Shown here in pieces: positions 45,277 through 54,260 of a DNA stretch of 64,000 nt (the stretch's first letter is position 1; each line of letters starts with the position of its first letter). Origin of the DNA: Paractinoplanes abujensis (GTDB lineage Bacteria > Actinomycetota > Actinomycetes > Mycobacteriales > Micromonosporaceae); contig NZ_JACHMF010000001.1 of NCBI RefSeq assembly GCF_014204895.1, forward strand, positions 2,666,001 through 2,730,000. The letters are read 5' to 3'. Under the pieces are notes generated by a model that had not been told where the DNA came from, ran no database searches, and saw nothing but the letters and a program-made list of their open reading frames with translations. The position numbers were made by a program, and so were the translations under genes.

Positions 45277-46970
45277 GCGTACGTCTCCACGGGTTCTTCG
45301 ATCCTGGCCAGGGGGGCGACGGGTGCGGGCCGGCGTTTCCGGCCCACGAGCCACACGGTGAGCGGGGTCAGGCAGATGACGACGTTGAGGGCGGGCCACA
45401 GCCACATGAACCCGTCGACGTGCCCGGCGAACGGCGCCGCGATCAGCAGCACGGCGTAGAAGGCGGCCCACCGCAGCGCGTGCCGGAACGTGCGGACGCC
45501 GTCGGGGCTGGCCGATTCACCCTTGGGCGTGACCACGAAGCGGGCCGGCCGGCGCAGCAGAGCCGAGAGGAAGGCGGACACGTAGACCGGGGTCGACAGC
45601 GTCGAGACGAGCATCCCGGCCAGGCCCGACGAGCCGGCTTCCTCGTGCGGGCTGACGTTGTGGCGGCGGTTCCACAGGTAGAGCAGGAACTGGAACAGCG
45701 CGGCGTCGACGTACAGCATCAGCCAGACCTGCTGCGGGACCTGCACACCCTTGGCCCCGAGGACCAGGTAGCAGGTGGCGTTGATCGCGCCCAGGATCCA
45801 GGCCAGCGCGGTCAGCGGGTAGTACGACATGAGCAGGCCGTAGAACAGGCTGCGGCGCGCGCCGAGCCGCGGGACCATCCGCGCGAACGTGGCCACGGCG
45901 ACCTCGTCGGTGCCGCGCGACCAGCGGTACTGCTGGCTGAAGTAGTCGGTCCAGGAGGACGGGCCCTCGCCCACGGCCAGCACGTCGGGGGTGTAGACCG
46001 AGCGCCAGCCGGCGGCGTGCAGGGCCAGGCTGGTCGCCATGTCCTCGGTGATCGAGTCCTGCAGGCCGCCGATCTGCCGGACGGCCTCGATCCGTACGGC
46101 GTTGTTGGTGCCCACGAGCATGGCCGCGCCGAACCGGTTGCCCGCCCGCTGCAGCAGCGAGTGGAACAGGTACTGCTGCGACTCGGCCCAGCGGGTGACC
46201 AGGTTGTCGTAGTTGCCGTAGATCTGCGGGCCGACCACGAAGGCGACCTCGGGGTCGTGGAAGTAGCCCAGCAGGCGCTCGCAGAAGTTGGGCAGCGGCA
46301 CGTGGTCGGGGTCGACCGAGACGAAGACGTCGTACTGGCGGCCGTGCTTGCGGATCCACGAGTTGTAGTTGCCGTGCTTGGTCTTCTCCTTGAACGCGCC
46401 GGCCGGGGTGTTGTCGAGCGGGTTGCCCTTGCGGGTGAAGTGATGCACCCCGAGGCGTTCACACATGGCCTTGACCTCGTCGTCGTCGCCCTCGTCGAGC
46501 AACCAGACGTCGTACGGGCCGGGATGGCGCACCCGCACGGCCGCGGTCAGGGTGCGCTCGACCATGGCGATCGGCTCCTTGCCGGGCACGATCGTGGTCA
46601 GGAACGCGACGCGCAGCCCGGGGTCGGGCGTGAGCGGCCGGGGATCGCGGGCCCAGATCGTGGCCAGGCACAGCGTGATCACGTTGACGAGGCGGAACAC
46701 CTCGATCAGCAAGGTGGCGACGATCATGAACCAGGTCGCGGCGTGCAGCGTCGGGTGCAGCGCACGGTCGGGCACGGCGACCGAGCTGAGCAGCCAGGCG
46801 ACGAAGGTGGCCTCGAACGCGAAGGCGAACAGGGTGATCGCCAGGTTGCCGACCGGCCGGCGGCCGCTCAGGCGGCGCATGCCGATCCGCCCCGGCTCGT
46901 CCGGCGAAGGCACAGCGGGGCCGGCGAGGCCGCTGTAGGCGTCGTAGTCGTACCGGGGCGCGGGGATCAC
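45273..46970 (-). CDS. cslA: Cellulose synthase-like glycosyltransferase CslA
   Basis: A 565-residue GT2 membrane enzyme. Two helices near the N-terminus (LAITLFAFAFEATFVAWLLS; ATWFMIVATLLIEVFRLVNV) precede the catalytic domain with VWLLDEGDDDEV, VDPDHVP (DxD), ITEDMATSLAL (TED) and QQYRWSRGTD (QxxRW). Further helices follow to the C-terminus. It polymerises UDP-glucose into beta-glucan across the membrane at growing hyphal tips. The GTG at 46970 is chosen for the GAGGA site seven bases upstream; a TTG 21 codons earlier lacks one. The gene leads the cslA-glxA-cslZ operon. Confidence 0.92.
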   Translation of the reverse strand: MIPAPRYDYDAYSGLAGPAVPSPDEPGRIGMRRLSGRRPVGNLAITLFAFAFEATFVAWLLSSVAVPDRALHPTLHAATWFMIVATLLIEVFRLVNVITLCLATIWARDPRPLTPDPGLRVAFLTTIVPGKEPIAMVERTLTAAVRVRHPGPYDVWLLDEGDDDEVKAMCERLGVHHFTRKGNPLDNTPAGAFKEKTKHGNYNSWIRKHGRQYDVFVSVDPDHVPLPNFCERLLGYFHDPEVAFVVGPQIYGNYDNLVTRWAESQQYLFHSLLQRAGNRFGAAMLVGTNNAVRIEAVRQIGGLQDSITEDMATSLALHAAGWRSVYTPDVLAVGEGPSSWTDYFSQQYRWSRGTDEVAVATFARMVPRLGARRSLFYGLLMSYYPLTALAWILGAINATCYLVLGAKGVQVPQQVWLMLYVDAALFQFLLYLWNRRHNVSPHEEAGSSGLAGMLVSTLSTPVYVSAFLSALLRRPARFVVTPKGESASPDGVRTFRHALRWAAFYAVLLIAAPFAGHVDGFMWLWPALNVVICLTPLTVWLVGRKRRPAPVAPLARIEEPVETYA

Positions 46971-47204
46971 GGTGCTTCCTCGTCCTCTCAACGACAATGA
47001 CTCTCGGTGATGGCGGCTGGCACCTTCAGGCAACCTGGCCGTAATAACCGTGTGTCATCGCCGCAACGTTCTACTGGCGTCTGACCAGCGTTCACAGCGA
47101 ACGCAAAGGTAACTAGACGTGGCACAGTAACGATGAGTAGGAGGGTGCGAGCAAGCGTGTGATCAACTTCACGGTTACATTAAGTAATGTCGGGAAGCAA
47201 ACGG

Positions 47205-47234
47205 AAGGGCCGGGCAAATGCCGCGCCCGGCCTT
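47205..47234 (-). terminator. Terminator for the sorbosone dehydrogenase-like gene
   Basis: GGCCGGGC (47208-47215) pairs with GCCCGGCC (47225-47232), flanked by an A/T-paired base with one bulge. It lies 12 bp past the minus-strand stop and is followed on that strand by a T-rich run. Confidence 0.75.
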
Positions 47235-47245
47235 GTTCTCGCAGT

Positions 47246-48508
47246 TCAGGACGAGGTGACCCGGTAGATCGCCCCGGCCTGATCGTCGCTGACGTAGATC
47301 GCGCCGTCCGGACCCTTCACCGCCATCACCGGCCGGCCCCACCGCGAGCCGTCCTCGCGCTGGAACCCGGTGAGCAGGGTCTGCTGCGGGCCGAGGGTGC
47401 CGTCGCGCCAGGCGAAGAACGAGACCTCGGGCGGGCGGGGCGGCTGCCGGTTCCACGAGCCGTGGATGCCGGCCAGTGCGCCGTCGCCGTAGCCGCCCGC
47501 GACGCCGGTGACGAAGGCCAGGCCCAGCGGCGCCGAGTGGGCGCCCATCCCCTGCTCCGAGGGCTTGAGCTGCGAGCAGTCGAGCTTGTCGCCGTCCGGG
47601 TTGGTCTGCACGTCCCGGACGAAGGGCCGGTCGGTGTAGCTGATCTGCCCGTCGGCCAGGTCGGGGTCGGGGTTGCAGTACGGCCAGCCCAGGTCGCGGC
47701 CCTCGGTGAGCCGGGCCAGCGGCTCCAGGGGGTGGTCGTTGACGTACGACTCCTCGACGTCGCCGTTCTTCGGGTTGGCGATGTTGTCGCGGTTGTTGAC
47801 GGCCGTCCACAAGCCGCCGTCGGGGTCGATCGCCAGCCCGGTGCCGTTGCGGACACCGCGGGCGAAGGTCTCGGCCGGCTGACCCGGCTTCGCGCGCAGA
47901 ATCGCGGCCCGCTCCGGCTCGGCGTCGCGGTCCTCCTCGGAGACGTTGCCGGTGGAGCCGATCGAGACGTAGATCGACCCGTCCCCGCCCACGGCCACGC
48001 TCTTGAGCGCGTGCGCGTACTTGCCGCCCAGCTCCATGCTCTTCTCGTCGGGCAGGTTGTCGATCACGACCTGCTTGCCGCTGACCGCGCCGGCGGAGTA
48101 GGTGAACGAGTCGACCTGATCGCTCTCGGCCACGTACAGCGTGTCGCCGTCGAAGGCCAGCCCGTGCGGCTGGTTCAGCCCCTCGACCAGCGGCTTCGCC
48201 TGCCCCCGCTGATCGAGCACGAGCACGTCACCCGACTCGGGCCGCGACACGAGCAGCCGCTTGTCGGGCGTCCAGGCCAGCAGGCGCGCGCCCGGCACCT
48301 TGGCCCACACGCTGACCGTCCAGCCCGGAGGCGCCTGGATCGGATCGTCGCCGCCACCCTGCACCCGCGTCGCGACCAGGGCCGGCACGTCGACCGCGGC
48401 CGACGCCGGCACGGTCTGCTTCGGCGCCCCGCTCGACGCGTCGTCGGAACACGCGGCCACCCCGGCCAGCAGACCGGCCGCCACCGCGACCCGCACGAAC
48501 GATCTCAT
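47246..48508 (-). CDS. PQQ-dependent sugar (sorbosone) dehydrogenase-like lipoprotein
   Basis: A 420-residue lipoprotein (signal FVRVAVAAGLLAGVAAC, lipobox VAAC). The mature domain is a six-bladed beta-propeller of the glucose/sorbosone dehydrogenase family: LNQPHGLAFDGDTLYVAESD, NGTGLAIDPDGGLWTAVNNR, LTEGRDLGWPYCNPDPDL, GGYGDGALAGIHGSWNRQP and DGAIYVSDDQAGAIYRV. Family members oxidise aldoses with PQQ, although many actinobacterial homologues have unproven activity. The ATG at 48508 has AAGGAG just upstream. It is co-directional with cslA but separated by a terminator and 275 bp. Confidence 0.85.
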   Translation of the reverse strand: MRSFVRVAVAAGLLAGVAACSDDASSGAPKQTVPASAAVDVPALVATRVQGGGDDPIQAPPGWTVSVWAKVPGARLLAWTPDKRLLVSRPESGDVLVLDQRGQAKPLVEGLNQPHGLAFDGDTLYVAESDQVDSFTYSAGAVSGKQVVIDNLPDEKSMELGGKYAHALKSVAVGGDGSIYVSIGSTGNVSEEDRDAEPERAAILRAKPGQPAETFARGVRNGTGLAIDPDGGLWTAVNNRDNIANPKNGDVEESYVNDHPLEPLARLTEGRDLGWPYCNPDPDLADGQISYTDRPFVRDVQTNPDGDKLDCSQLKPSEQGMGAHSAPLGLAFVTGVAGGYGDGALAGIHGSWNRQPPRPPEVSFFAWRDGTLGPQQTLLTGFQREDGSRWGRPVMAVKGPDGAIYVSDDQAGAIYRVTSS

Positions 48509-48517
48509 CAACGCTCC

Positions 48518-48958
48518 TTACCCCGGTTCCGCCTCTTCAAAGACCAGCAGCGTCCGCGTGTTGACGACCCCCGGCATACCCTGGATCTCGTCGAGCACCA
48601 GCCGGCCCAGCGCCGCGTTGTCCTGGGCGCGGACCAGCATGATCACGTCGAACTCCCCGCCGACCAGCGCGATGTGCACGACGCCGGGCAGCGAGCGCAG
48701 CCGCTCGGCCACGTCCCGCCACTCGGCCTGGTTCAAGTTCACCGTCACGTACGCGGTGGTGCCGAGACCCGCCGCAACAGGGTCTACGTCCGCGCGAAAG
48801 CCGCGGATCACCTCGGCCGTACGAAGTCGCTCGACCCGGGCGTACGCGTTGGCCCGCGAGATGTGCAGCCGCTCGGCCAGGGTACGCATCGACAGGCGCC
48901 CGTCCCGGGTGAGCTCGGCCAGGATCAGCCGATCGATGTCGTCGAGGGCGTTGGCCAC
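48518..48958 (-). CDS. Lrp/AsnC-family regulator, divergent from the branched-chain dehydrogenase operon
   Basis: A 146-residue Lrp-type regulator. Residues 5-55 are the helix-turn-helix (DIDRLILAELTRDGRLSMRT; HISRANAYARVERLRTAEVI); residues 65-145 form the RAM ligand domain (AYVTVNLNQAEWRDVAERLR; GGEFDVIMLVRAQDNAALGR). The GTG at 48958 has an excellent ribosome site (GGGGAGGTAAGACAA). Placement opposite E1alpha and family precedent (BkdR of Pseudomonas) suggest it senses branched-chain amino acids or their 2-oxo acids and controls the operon. Confidence 0.88.
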   Translation of the reverse strand: MANALDDIDRLILAELTRDGRLSMRTLAERLHISRANAYARVERLRTAEVIRGFRADVDPVAAGLGTTAYVTVNLNQAEWRDVAERLRSLPGVVHIALVGGEFDVIMLVRAQDNAALGRLVLDEIQGMPGVVNTRTLLVFEEAEPG

Positions 48959-49054
48959 TTGTCTTACCTCCCCGCCCCGGGCGCCGCGATCGCTGGACGT
49001 TCGGCCCCGCACCGCCGCGCTCCGGCATACATTTTCTCGGTTCGCCCGCAGCTC

Positions 49055-49076
49055 TGGCGTTCAATTGGCAACGCTA
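49055..49076. promoter_or_regulatory. Possible Lrp operator upstream of the 2-oxoacid dehydrogenase operon
   Basis: An inverted repeat, TGGCGTT (49055-49061) and AACGCTA (49070-49076), around CAATTGGC lies 14 bp before the E1alpha start in the divergent gap. Confidence 0.4.
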
Positions 49077-49089
49077 CAAGCATGACCCC

Positions 49090-50172
49090 ATGACAGGTGA
49101 CGCACACCACCTTCTGCCCTCGGGCACCCCCGTGACCCTGATCGGCGCCGACGGCCACCCCGTTGCCGACTCGGGCCGCGTCTTCCCCTCCGACGCCGAG
49201 CTGCGCCGGGCCCTGGCCGCGCTGATCACCGGCCGGCGGCTCAACGACCAGGCGTACGCGCTGGTCCGGCAGGGCCGGCTGGCCGTCTACCCGTCGTCGC
49301 ACGGCCAGGAGGCCTGCCAGGTCGCCGCGGCCCAGGTGCTCGACGACGGCGACTGGCTGTTCCCGACCTATCGCGACACCGTGGCCGTGGTCGGCCGCGG
49401 CGTCGACCCGGTCGAGGCGCTGACCCTGCTCAAGGGCGACTGGCACTGCGGCTGGGACCCGTACGAACATCGGGTCGCCCCGCACGCCACTCCCCTGGCC
49501 ACCCAGCTGCCGCACGCCGTCGGAGTGGCCCACGCGGCCCGGCTGCGCGGCGAGCCCACAGTGGTGATGGCGCTGTGCGGCGACGGCGGCACCAGCGAGG
49601 GCGACTTCCACGAGGCGCTCAACTTCGCCGCGGTGCTGCGGGCCCCGGTGGTGTTCCTGATCCAGAACAACGAGTACGCGATCAGCGTGCCGCTCGCGCG
49701 GCAGACCGCGGCGCCGTCCCTGGCGTACAAGGGAATCGGTTACGGCATCCCCGGTGAGCGCGTCGACGGCAACGACGTGGCCGCGCTGCTGACCGTGCTC
49801 GGCGAGGCAGTCGCGCGGGCCCGCGGCGGTGAGGGGCCGCAGCTCGTCGAGGCGCACACGTATCGGATGCAGGCGCACACCAACGCCGACGACGCCACGC
49901 GGTATCGATCATCCGCGGAAGTCTCCGCCTGGGCCGCGCGGGACCCTCTCACTCGCCTCGAGCTCCACCTGGCCCTGCCCGAAGCTGACTTGTCGGAGAT
50001 GCGGGCGGAGGCCGACCGGATCGCCGCCCACCTGCGAGACGGCCTCAACGCGGATATGACGCCCGAACCGGCTCGGCTCTTCGAGCACGTCTACGCGACG
50101 CCGACGCCTCAGCTGCGGGAACAGCAAGCCCTGCTCGCCGACGAGCTCGCCCGGGAAGGAGCGGTGGGATGA
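49090..50172 (+). CDS. Branched-chain 2-oxoacid dehydrogenase E1 alpha subunit
   Basis: A 360-residue thiamine-diphosphate enzyme subunit. The ThDP site (ALCGDGGTSEGDFHEALNFA) ends in LIQNNEYAIS. Substrate-channel features HGQEACQVAAAQVL, PTYRDTVAVVGRGV and AHTYRMQAHTNADDATRYRS match the PdhA/BkdA family, and the YRxxxE region fits branched-chain-type E1 alpha. It decarboxylates 2-oxo acids of Val, Leu and Ile to feed CoA primers into fatty-acid or polyketide synthesis. Pyruvate is the alternative substrate. It overlaps the E1 beta start by four bases. Confidence 0.88.
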   Translation: MTGDAHHLLPSGTPVTLIGADGHPVADSGRVFPSDAELRRALAALITGRRLNDQAYALVRQGRLAVYPSSHGQEACQVAAAQVLDDGDWLFPTYRDTVAVVGRGVDPVEALTLLKGDWHCGWDPYEHRVAPHATPLATQLPHAVGVAHAARLRGEPTVVMALCGDGGTSEGDFHEALNFAAVLRAPVVFLIQNNEYAISVPLARQTAAPSLAYKGIGYGIPGERVDGNDVAALLTVLGEAVARARGGEGPQLVEAHTYRMQAHTNADDATRYRSSAEVSAWAARDPLTRLELHLALPEADLSEMRAEADRIAAHLRDGLNADMTPEPARLFEHVYATPTPQLREQQALLADELAREGAVG

Positions 50173-51152
50173 CGCACGAGAAGCTGACCATGGCGCAGGC
50201 GCTCAACCGGGCCCTGCGCGACGCGATGACCGAGGACGACTCCGTTGTCGTGTTCGGCGAGGACGTGGGCCCGCTGGGCGGCGTCTTCCGGGTCACCGAC
50301 GGGCTCACCGCCCAGTTCGGCCAGGACCGCTGTTTCGACACGCCGCTGGCCGAGTCCGGGATCGTCGGCGTGGCGGTCGGGATGGCCATGAACGGGATGC
50401 GCCCCGTCGTCGAGATGCAGTTCGACGCGTTCGCCTACCCCGCCTTCGAGCAGATCGTCAGCCACGTCGCCAAGATGCGCAACCGCACCCTGGGGAAGGT
50501 GACGCTGCCGATGGTCATCCGGATCCCGTACGCCGGGGGGATCGGCGGCGTCGAGCACCACTGCGACTCGTCCGAGGCCTACTACGCGCACACGCCCGGC
50601 CTGCACGTGGTCACGCCGTCGACCCCCGCGGACGCGTACGGGCTGCTGCGGGAGTCGATCGCCTCGCCCGACCCGGTCGTGTTCCTCGAGCCCAAGAAGC
50701 TGTACTGGGCCAAGGAGGAGGTCGCGCTGACCCCGGCCGCGCTGGTGGGACGCGCGGTGATCCGGCGGGAGGGCACCGACGCCACACTCATCGCGTACGG
50801 GCCCAGCGTGCCCGTGGCCCTGGAGGCGGCCGAGGTCGCCGACCGCGAGGGCCGCAGCCTGCAGGTGGTCGACCTGCGCTCGATCGTGCCGTTCGACGAC
50901 GAGACCGTGTGCGCGGCCGTGCGCTCCACCGGCCGCGCCGTGGTGGTGACCGAAGCATCCGGGTTCGCCGGCGTGTCGTCGGAGATCGTCGCGCGGGTCA
51001 CCGAGCGCTGCTTCCACTCGCTGGCCGCCCCGATCCGCCGGGTGTCCGGCTTCGACATCCCCTACCCGCCCCCGAAATACGAGCACCTGCACCTGCCCGG
51101 CGTCGACCGGGTGCTGGACGCCGTCGACGACCTGCAGTGGGAGGACTCGTGA
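50169..51152 (+). CDS. Branched-chain 2-oxoacid dehydrogenase E1 beta subunit
   Basis: A 327-residue E1 beta subunit of the PdhB/BkdB type. Diagnostic stretches include VVFGEDVGPLGGVFRVTDGL, DTPLAESGIVGVAVGMAMNG, RIPYAGGIGGVEHHCDSSEA and VFLEPKKLYW, plus the C-terminal IRRVSGFDIPYPPPKYEHLH. It forms an alpha2beta2 tetramer with E1 alpha and completes the ThDP site. Stop and start overlaps on both sides (ATGA, then GTGA) keep subunit expression balanced. Confidence 0.9.
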   Translation: MTHEKLTMAQALNRALRDAMTEDDSVVVFGEDVGPLGGVFRVTDGLTAQFGQDRCFDTPLAESGIVGVAVGMAMNGMRPVVEMQFDAFAYPAFEQIVSHVAKMRNRTLGKVTLPMVIRIPYAGGIGGVEHHCDSSEAYYAHTPGLHVVTPSTPADAYGLLRESIASPDPVVFLEPKKLYWAKEEVALTPAALVGRAVIRREGTDATLIAYGPSVPVALEAAEVADREGRSLQVVDLRSIVPFDDETVCAAVRSTGRAVVVTEASGFAGVSSEIVARVTERCFHSLAAPIRRVSGFDIPYPPPKYEHLHLPGVDRVLDAVDDLQWEDS

Positions 51153-52675
51153 GCGACCAGGTGTTCACCCTGCCCGACCTGGGCGAGGGCCTGACCGAGG
51201 CCGAGGTCGTGCGGTGGCTCGTCACCGAGGGCGAAACCGTCACGGTGGACCAGCCCGTCGTCGAGGTCGAGACCGCCAAGTCCCTGGTCGAGGTTCCGTC
51301 CCCGTACGCGGGCAAGGTCGCCGCCCGCCACGCCCCCGAGGGCTCGGTCCTCGAGGTGGGCAAGCCCCTGCTCACCGTGTCCCGCGCGGAGTCGGTAGGC
51401 GCGGTGTCCGCCGTGGAGCCGGCAGGCGAAACGTACCGCGAGGAGGAACGAGCCGGCTCCGGCAACGTCCTGATCGGCTACGGCACCCCCGGCACCACCG
51501 CAGCCCCGACTCGCCGTCGCCGCCCCCGCGCCGCAGCCACCCCGTCCCCGTCGCCCACCACGGCGCCTCCGCCGGCTTCCGCGGCTCTTCCCCCCTCCGC
51601 TGTCACCGCTCCTTCCCCGTCCCCTACGACGGTTCCCCCCACGCCCTCGCCCGAAGTTCCGGCATCACCGCCCTCGCCTCACTCAACGGAGCCTTCGCCC
51701 GCGACACCGGTGACACGTGAGAGCACGCCGCCCACCGAGCCGTCGCCTGCGATCGGTCGCCGCGTGCGCCGAGTGGTCTCGCCGTTGGTGCGCCGTCTGG
51801 CCCGTGACACCGGTGTCGACCTGGGATCGATCTCCGGCAGCGGGGCCGGCGGGCTGATCGTCCGGGCCGACGTGCTGCGGGCACTATCGGCACAGGCCCG
51901 TGACACCGGTGTTGCCGGGGCGGCCGTCATGGGCACAGCGGCTGGCACCGGTGTCACGGCCGGCGTCGCTGGGCGCGTGCGTGCTGACACCGGTGTCACG
52001 GGGGTGCCGGGGGAACGGCGGGTTCCGCTGAGCGGGTTCCGGAAGGCGGTGTCGGCCGCGCTCACCCGCAGTCGCGCGGAGATTCCGGAGGCCACGGTCT
52101 GGGTCGACGTCGACGCGACCCGGCTCTGGGAGTTGCGGGAGGCCACGCGGCCCGGGCCGGGCATCCTGGCCTACCTGGCGCGCTTCACGGTGGCCGCGCT
52201 GCGCGAATACCCCGTGCTCAACTCGCGCGTGGACACCGAGCGCCAGGAGATCGTCGAGCTGGAGCGCATCGACCTCGGCCTCGCCGTACAGGGAAATCGG
52301 GGTCTGGTCGTGCCCGCGGTCACGGATGCGGGCGCCCTGACCACGGCGGGCCTCGACAAGGAGATCCGGCGGGTGACGGAGAGCGCGCGGCAGGGCACGG
52401 TGCTCGGCAGCGGCACGTTCACGCTCAACAACTACGGCGGCTTCCGGGTCGACGGCAGCGCCGCCATCATCAACCATCCACAGGTGGCGATCCTCGGCTT
52501 CGGCCGCATCCTGGATCGCCCGTGGGTGGTCGACGGAGCCATCCGCGTCCGCAAGATCACGCAGATGAGCTTCGTCTTCGACCACCGCGTCTGCGACGGT
52601 GGCACGGCGGCCGGCTTCATGCGCAGCGTGGCCGACGCCATCGAGGACCCGGCCTCGGCGATCGCCCGCCTGTAA
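51149..52675 (+). CDS. Dihydrolipoamide acyltransferase (E2) of the 2-oxoacid dehydrogenase
   Basis: A 508-residue E2. Residues 1-80 are one lipoyl domain (LPDLGEGLTEAEVVRWLVTE; lipoyl Lys in EVETAKSLVEVPS). A long Pro/Ser/Thr/Ala linker (about 115-200) precedes the E1/E3-binding domain (SPLVRRLARDTGVDLGSISG). A second linker carrying repeated DTGV peptides leads to the catalytic domain (about 280-508) with FTLNNYGGFRVDG and active site DHRVCDGGTAAGF. It moves the acyl group from E1 to CoA. The two linkers contain repeated GACACCGGTGTC palindromes. No E3 gene follows, so E3 is presumably encoded elsewhere. Confidence 0.9.
   Translation: MSDQVFTLPDLGEGLTEAEVVRWLVTEGETVTVDQPVVEVETAKSLVEVPSPYAGKVAARHAPEGSVLEVGKPLLTVSRAESVGAVSAVEPAGETYREEERAGSGNVLIGYGTPGTTAAPTRRRRPRAAATPSPSPTTAPPPASAALPPSAVTAPSPSPTTVPPTPSPEVPASPPSPHSTEPSPATPVTRESTPPTEPSPAIGRRVRRVVSPLVRRLARDTGVDLGSISGSGAGGLIVRADVLRALSAQARDTGVAGAAVMGTAAGTGVTAGVAGRVRADTGVTGVPGERRVPLSGFRKAVSAALTRSRAEIPEATVWVDVDATRLWELREATRPGPGILAYLARFTVAALREYPVLNSRVDTERQEIVELERIDLGLAVQGNRGLVVPAVTDAGALTTAGLDKEIRRVTESARQGTVLGSGTFTLNNYGGFRVDGSAAIINHPQVAILGFGRILDRPWVVDGAIRVRKITQMSFVFDHRVCDGGTAAGFMRSVADAIEDPASAIARL
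51703..51998. repeat. Repeated ACACCGGTGT palindromes inside the E2 gene
   Basis: Five sites carry CACCGGTG-centred palindromes: 51703-51716 (GACACCGGTGACAC), 51806-51817 (perfect GACACCGGTGTC), 51902-51913, 51944-51956 and 51985-51998 (perfect TGACACCGGTGTCA). Several are read as DTGV in the linkers. Confidence 0.75.
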
Positions 52676-52685
52676 TCATCGGTCC

Positions 52686-53648
52686 GTGATCACCTGGCTG
52701 CCCGGCCCCTCCGTCGAAGCCCTGAGAGCCGCGCTCCGCACGGTGGCGCCCGCCCTGGCCGAGGGCGCCATCGTGCCGCGCCGGACCACACCGGACCCGC
52801 CGCAGGGCCTGTCACCGTCCACGCCGCCCGAGTGGAGGGCATCGACCGCGGTGGTCGACGGCCGCTACGTGGTGAAGTTCGCCTGGGCCGAGCCACCGGC
52901 CCGCCGCATCGTGCACCAGGCCCGGATCCTGGAGTTGCTGCGCGCGGCGGCGCCGGACCTGCCCCTCCCGCACGTTGTCGCGGTCTCGCACAGCCCGGCC
53001 CTGCTGGTGACCCGGCGCTCCCCCGCGGTGCCGTTCTTCGACGCGCGCCACCACCTCGACACGCCAACCGCGGCCCGCGACCTGGCAGCCGCACTGGCCA
53101 CGCTCCACGACACACGGGCGCTCCGCGCGGCAGTCGAAACACTCCCGGCTCCGACGCTGCCGGCGGCAACCGATCACACGTCGATGAACGCGCTGCGGGC
53201 CCGGTTGCCGGCGTTGATCCGGGCCGGGCAGCGCGACCGTGTGCTCGCCTGGTGCGACCGAGCCGACAGCATCCTGGCCACCCCCGGCCGCCGGGTGCTC
53301 GTGCACGGGGACTTCCACGGCGACAACCACCTCTGGCTCGACGGCCGCCTGCACCTGGTCATCGACTGGGAGTCGGCGGCGGTCGGCGAGCCCGAGTTCG
53401 ACCTGCGGTGCCTGCCGTCCGACTGCGGCCCGGGGCTGTTCCTGCAGACCGTGACCGAGTACGAGCGGCTGGCCGGCGCCCCCCTCGACCTCGAACGGGT
53501 CATGGCCTGGCACCTGCGCGCGGTGCTGGGTGATGCCCTGTGGCGGGCCGAGGCGGGCGCACCCCTCCCCGGCGGGGGCACCCCGGCGTCGTGGGTGGAC
53601 GACCTGGACGCGAGACTGACCACGCTGGGCCCCGCGTGGGCCGGCTAG
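52686..53648 (+). CDS. Aminoglycoside phosphotransferase-like kinase (APH family)
   Basis: A 320-residue small-molecule kinase. The nucleotide lysine is probably in RYVVKFAWAE, the catalytic loop is VLVHGDFHGDNHLW and the metal-binding motif is VIDWESAAVGEPEFDL, all typical of the APH/choline-kinase fold. The substrate may be an aminoglycoside, macrolide, choline or sugar and cannot be predicted. The GTG at 52686 follows the E2 stop by 10 bp, so it may be co-transcribed with the dehydrogenase operon. Confidence 0.85.
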   Translation: MITWLPGPSVEALRAALRTVAPALAEGAIVPRRTTPDPPQGLSPSTPPEWRASTAVVDGRYVVKFAWAEPPARRIVHQARILELLRAAAPDLPLPHVVAVSHSPALLVTRRSPAVPFFDARHHLDTPTAARDLAAALATLHDTRALRAAVETLPAPTLPAATDHTSMNALRARLPALIRAGQRDRVLAWCDRADSILATPGRRVLVHGDFHGDNHLWLDGRLHLVIDWESAAVGEPEFDLRCLPSDCGPGLFLQTVTEYERLAGAPLDLERVMAWHLRAVLGDALWRAEAGAPLPGGGTPASWVDDLDARLTTLGPAWAG

Positions 53649-53671
53649 GTCGTACGGGGGAAGGATTGTCA

Positions 53672-53806
53672 ATGGCAACGGTCCGGGTCGAAGCTGTCAT
53701 CGAAGCGGCCGCCGCGCAGGTCTGGGAGGCGGTGGCGGACGTCGGCTCCGTGCACCGGCGGCTGGCCGCGTCATCCGGCACGTCGAGGGTGCCGGCCGTC
53801 AGCTGA
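53672..53806 (+). pseudogene. Truncated SRPBCC-family gene remnant
   Basis: Only 44 codons remain. MATVRVEAVIEAAAAQVWEA, then VADVGSVHRRLA, is the N-terminus of an SRPBCC/polyketide-cyclase-like lipid-binding protein. The frame then changes to an unrelated short tail and stops; the expected remaining 100 residues are absent. The downstream gene begins on the other strand 7 bp later, so a deletion or rearrangement removed the rest. Confidence 0.6.
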
Positions 53807-53812
53807 TCGGCG

Positions 53813-54214
53813 TCAGGCCACGGCGGTGCCTTCCAGTTCGACCAGCTGGCCCGGGACGGCCAGGCGGGTCACGCCCAGCATCGTGGTGGCCGGGGCGGCC
53901 CCGGCCGCGGCCAGGCGGGCGGCCAGGACCCCGTAGTGCTGCCGGAGCAGGTCGACGTCGGTGGTGTAGACGGTGAGGCGAACCAGATGGGTCAGGACCA
54001 TGCCCGCCCCGGCCAGCACCGATTCCACGTTGTCCAGGCTCAGTGCCAGCTGGGCCGGGAGGTCGCCGTCGTGTGCGGGGCGGCCCTCCGCGCTCATCGC
54101 GGTCTGACCCGACAGATACAGGGTGCGGGTCTGGCCGGTGACCAGCTCCCCCTGGTTGAATCCCATCGCCACCGACCACTGCACCGGGTTGACCGCCGTG
54201 CGCTGCATCGCCAC
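53813..54214 (-). CDS. RidA-family (YjgF/YER057c/UK114) protein
   Basis: About 133 residues. Features typical of RidA are LYLSGQTAMSAEG, GDLPAQLALSLDNVESVLAG, HLVRLTVYTTDVDLLRQHYG and the final LAVPGQLVELEGTAVA. Classical RidA hydrolyses reactive imines from amino-acid metabolism; the catalytic Arg equivalent (usually in the LxRxxVG region) is not secure here, so it may belong to another subgroup. The GTG at 54214 has GGAG five bases upstream; an ATG two codons later is an alternative. It is divergent from the WYL regulator across a palindrome. Confidence 0.8.
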   Translation of the reverse strand: MAMQRTAVNPVQWSVAMGFNQGELVTGQTRTLYLSGQTAMSAEGRPAHDGDLPAQLALSLDNVESVLAGAGMVLTHLVRLTVYTTDVDLLRQHYGVLAARLAAAGAAPATTMLGVTRLAVPGQLVELEGTAVA

Positions 54215-54260
54215 ATTCACTCCTTCGTCGAGAACCAACGGGAATCAGCCTGGCCGCCGA

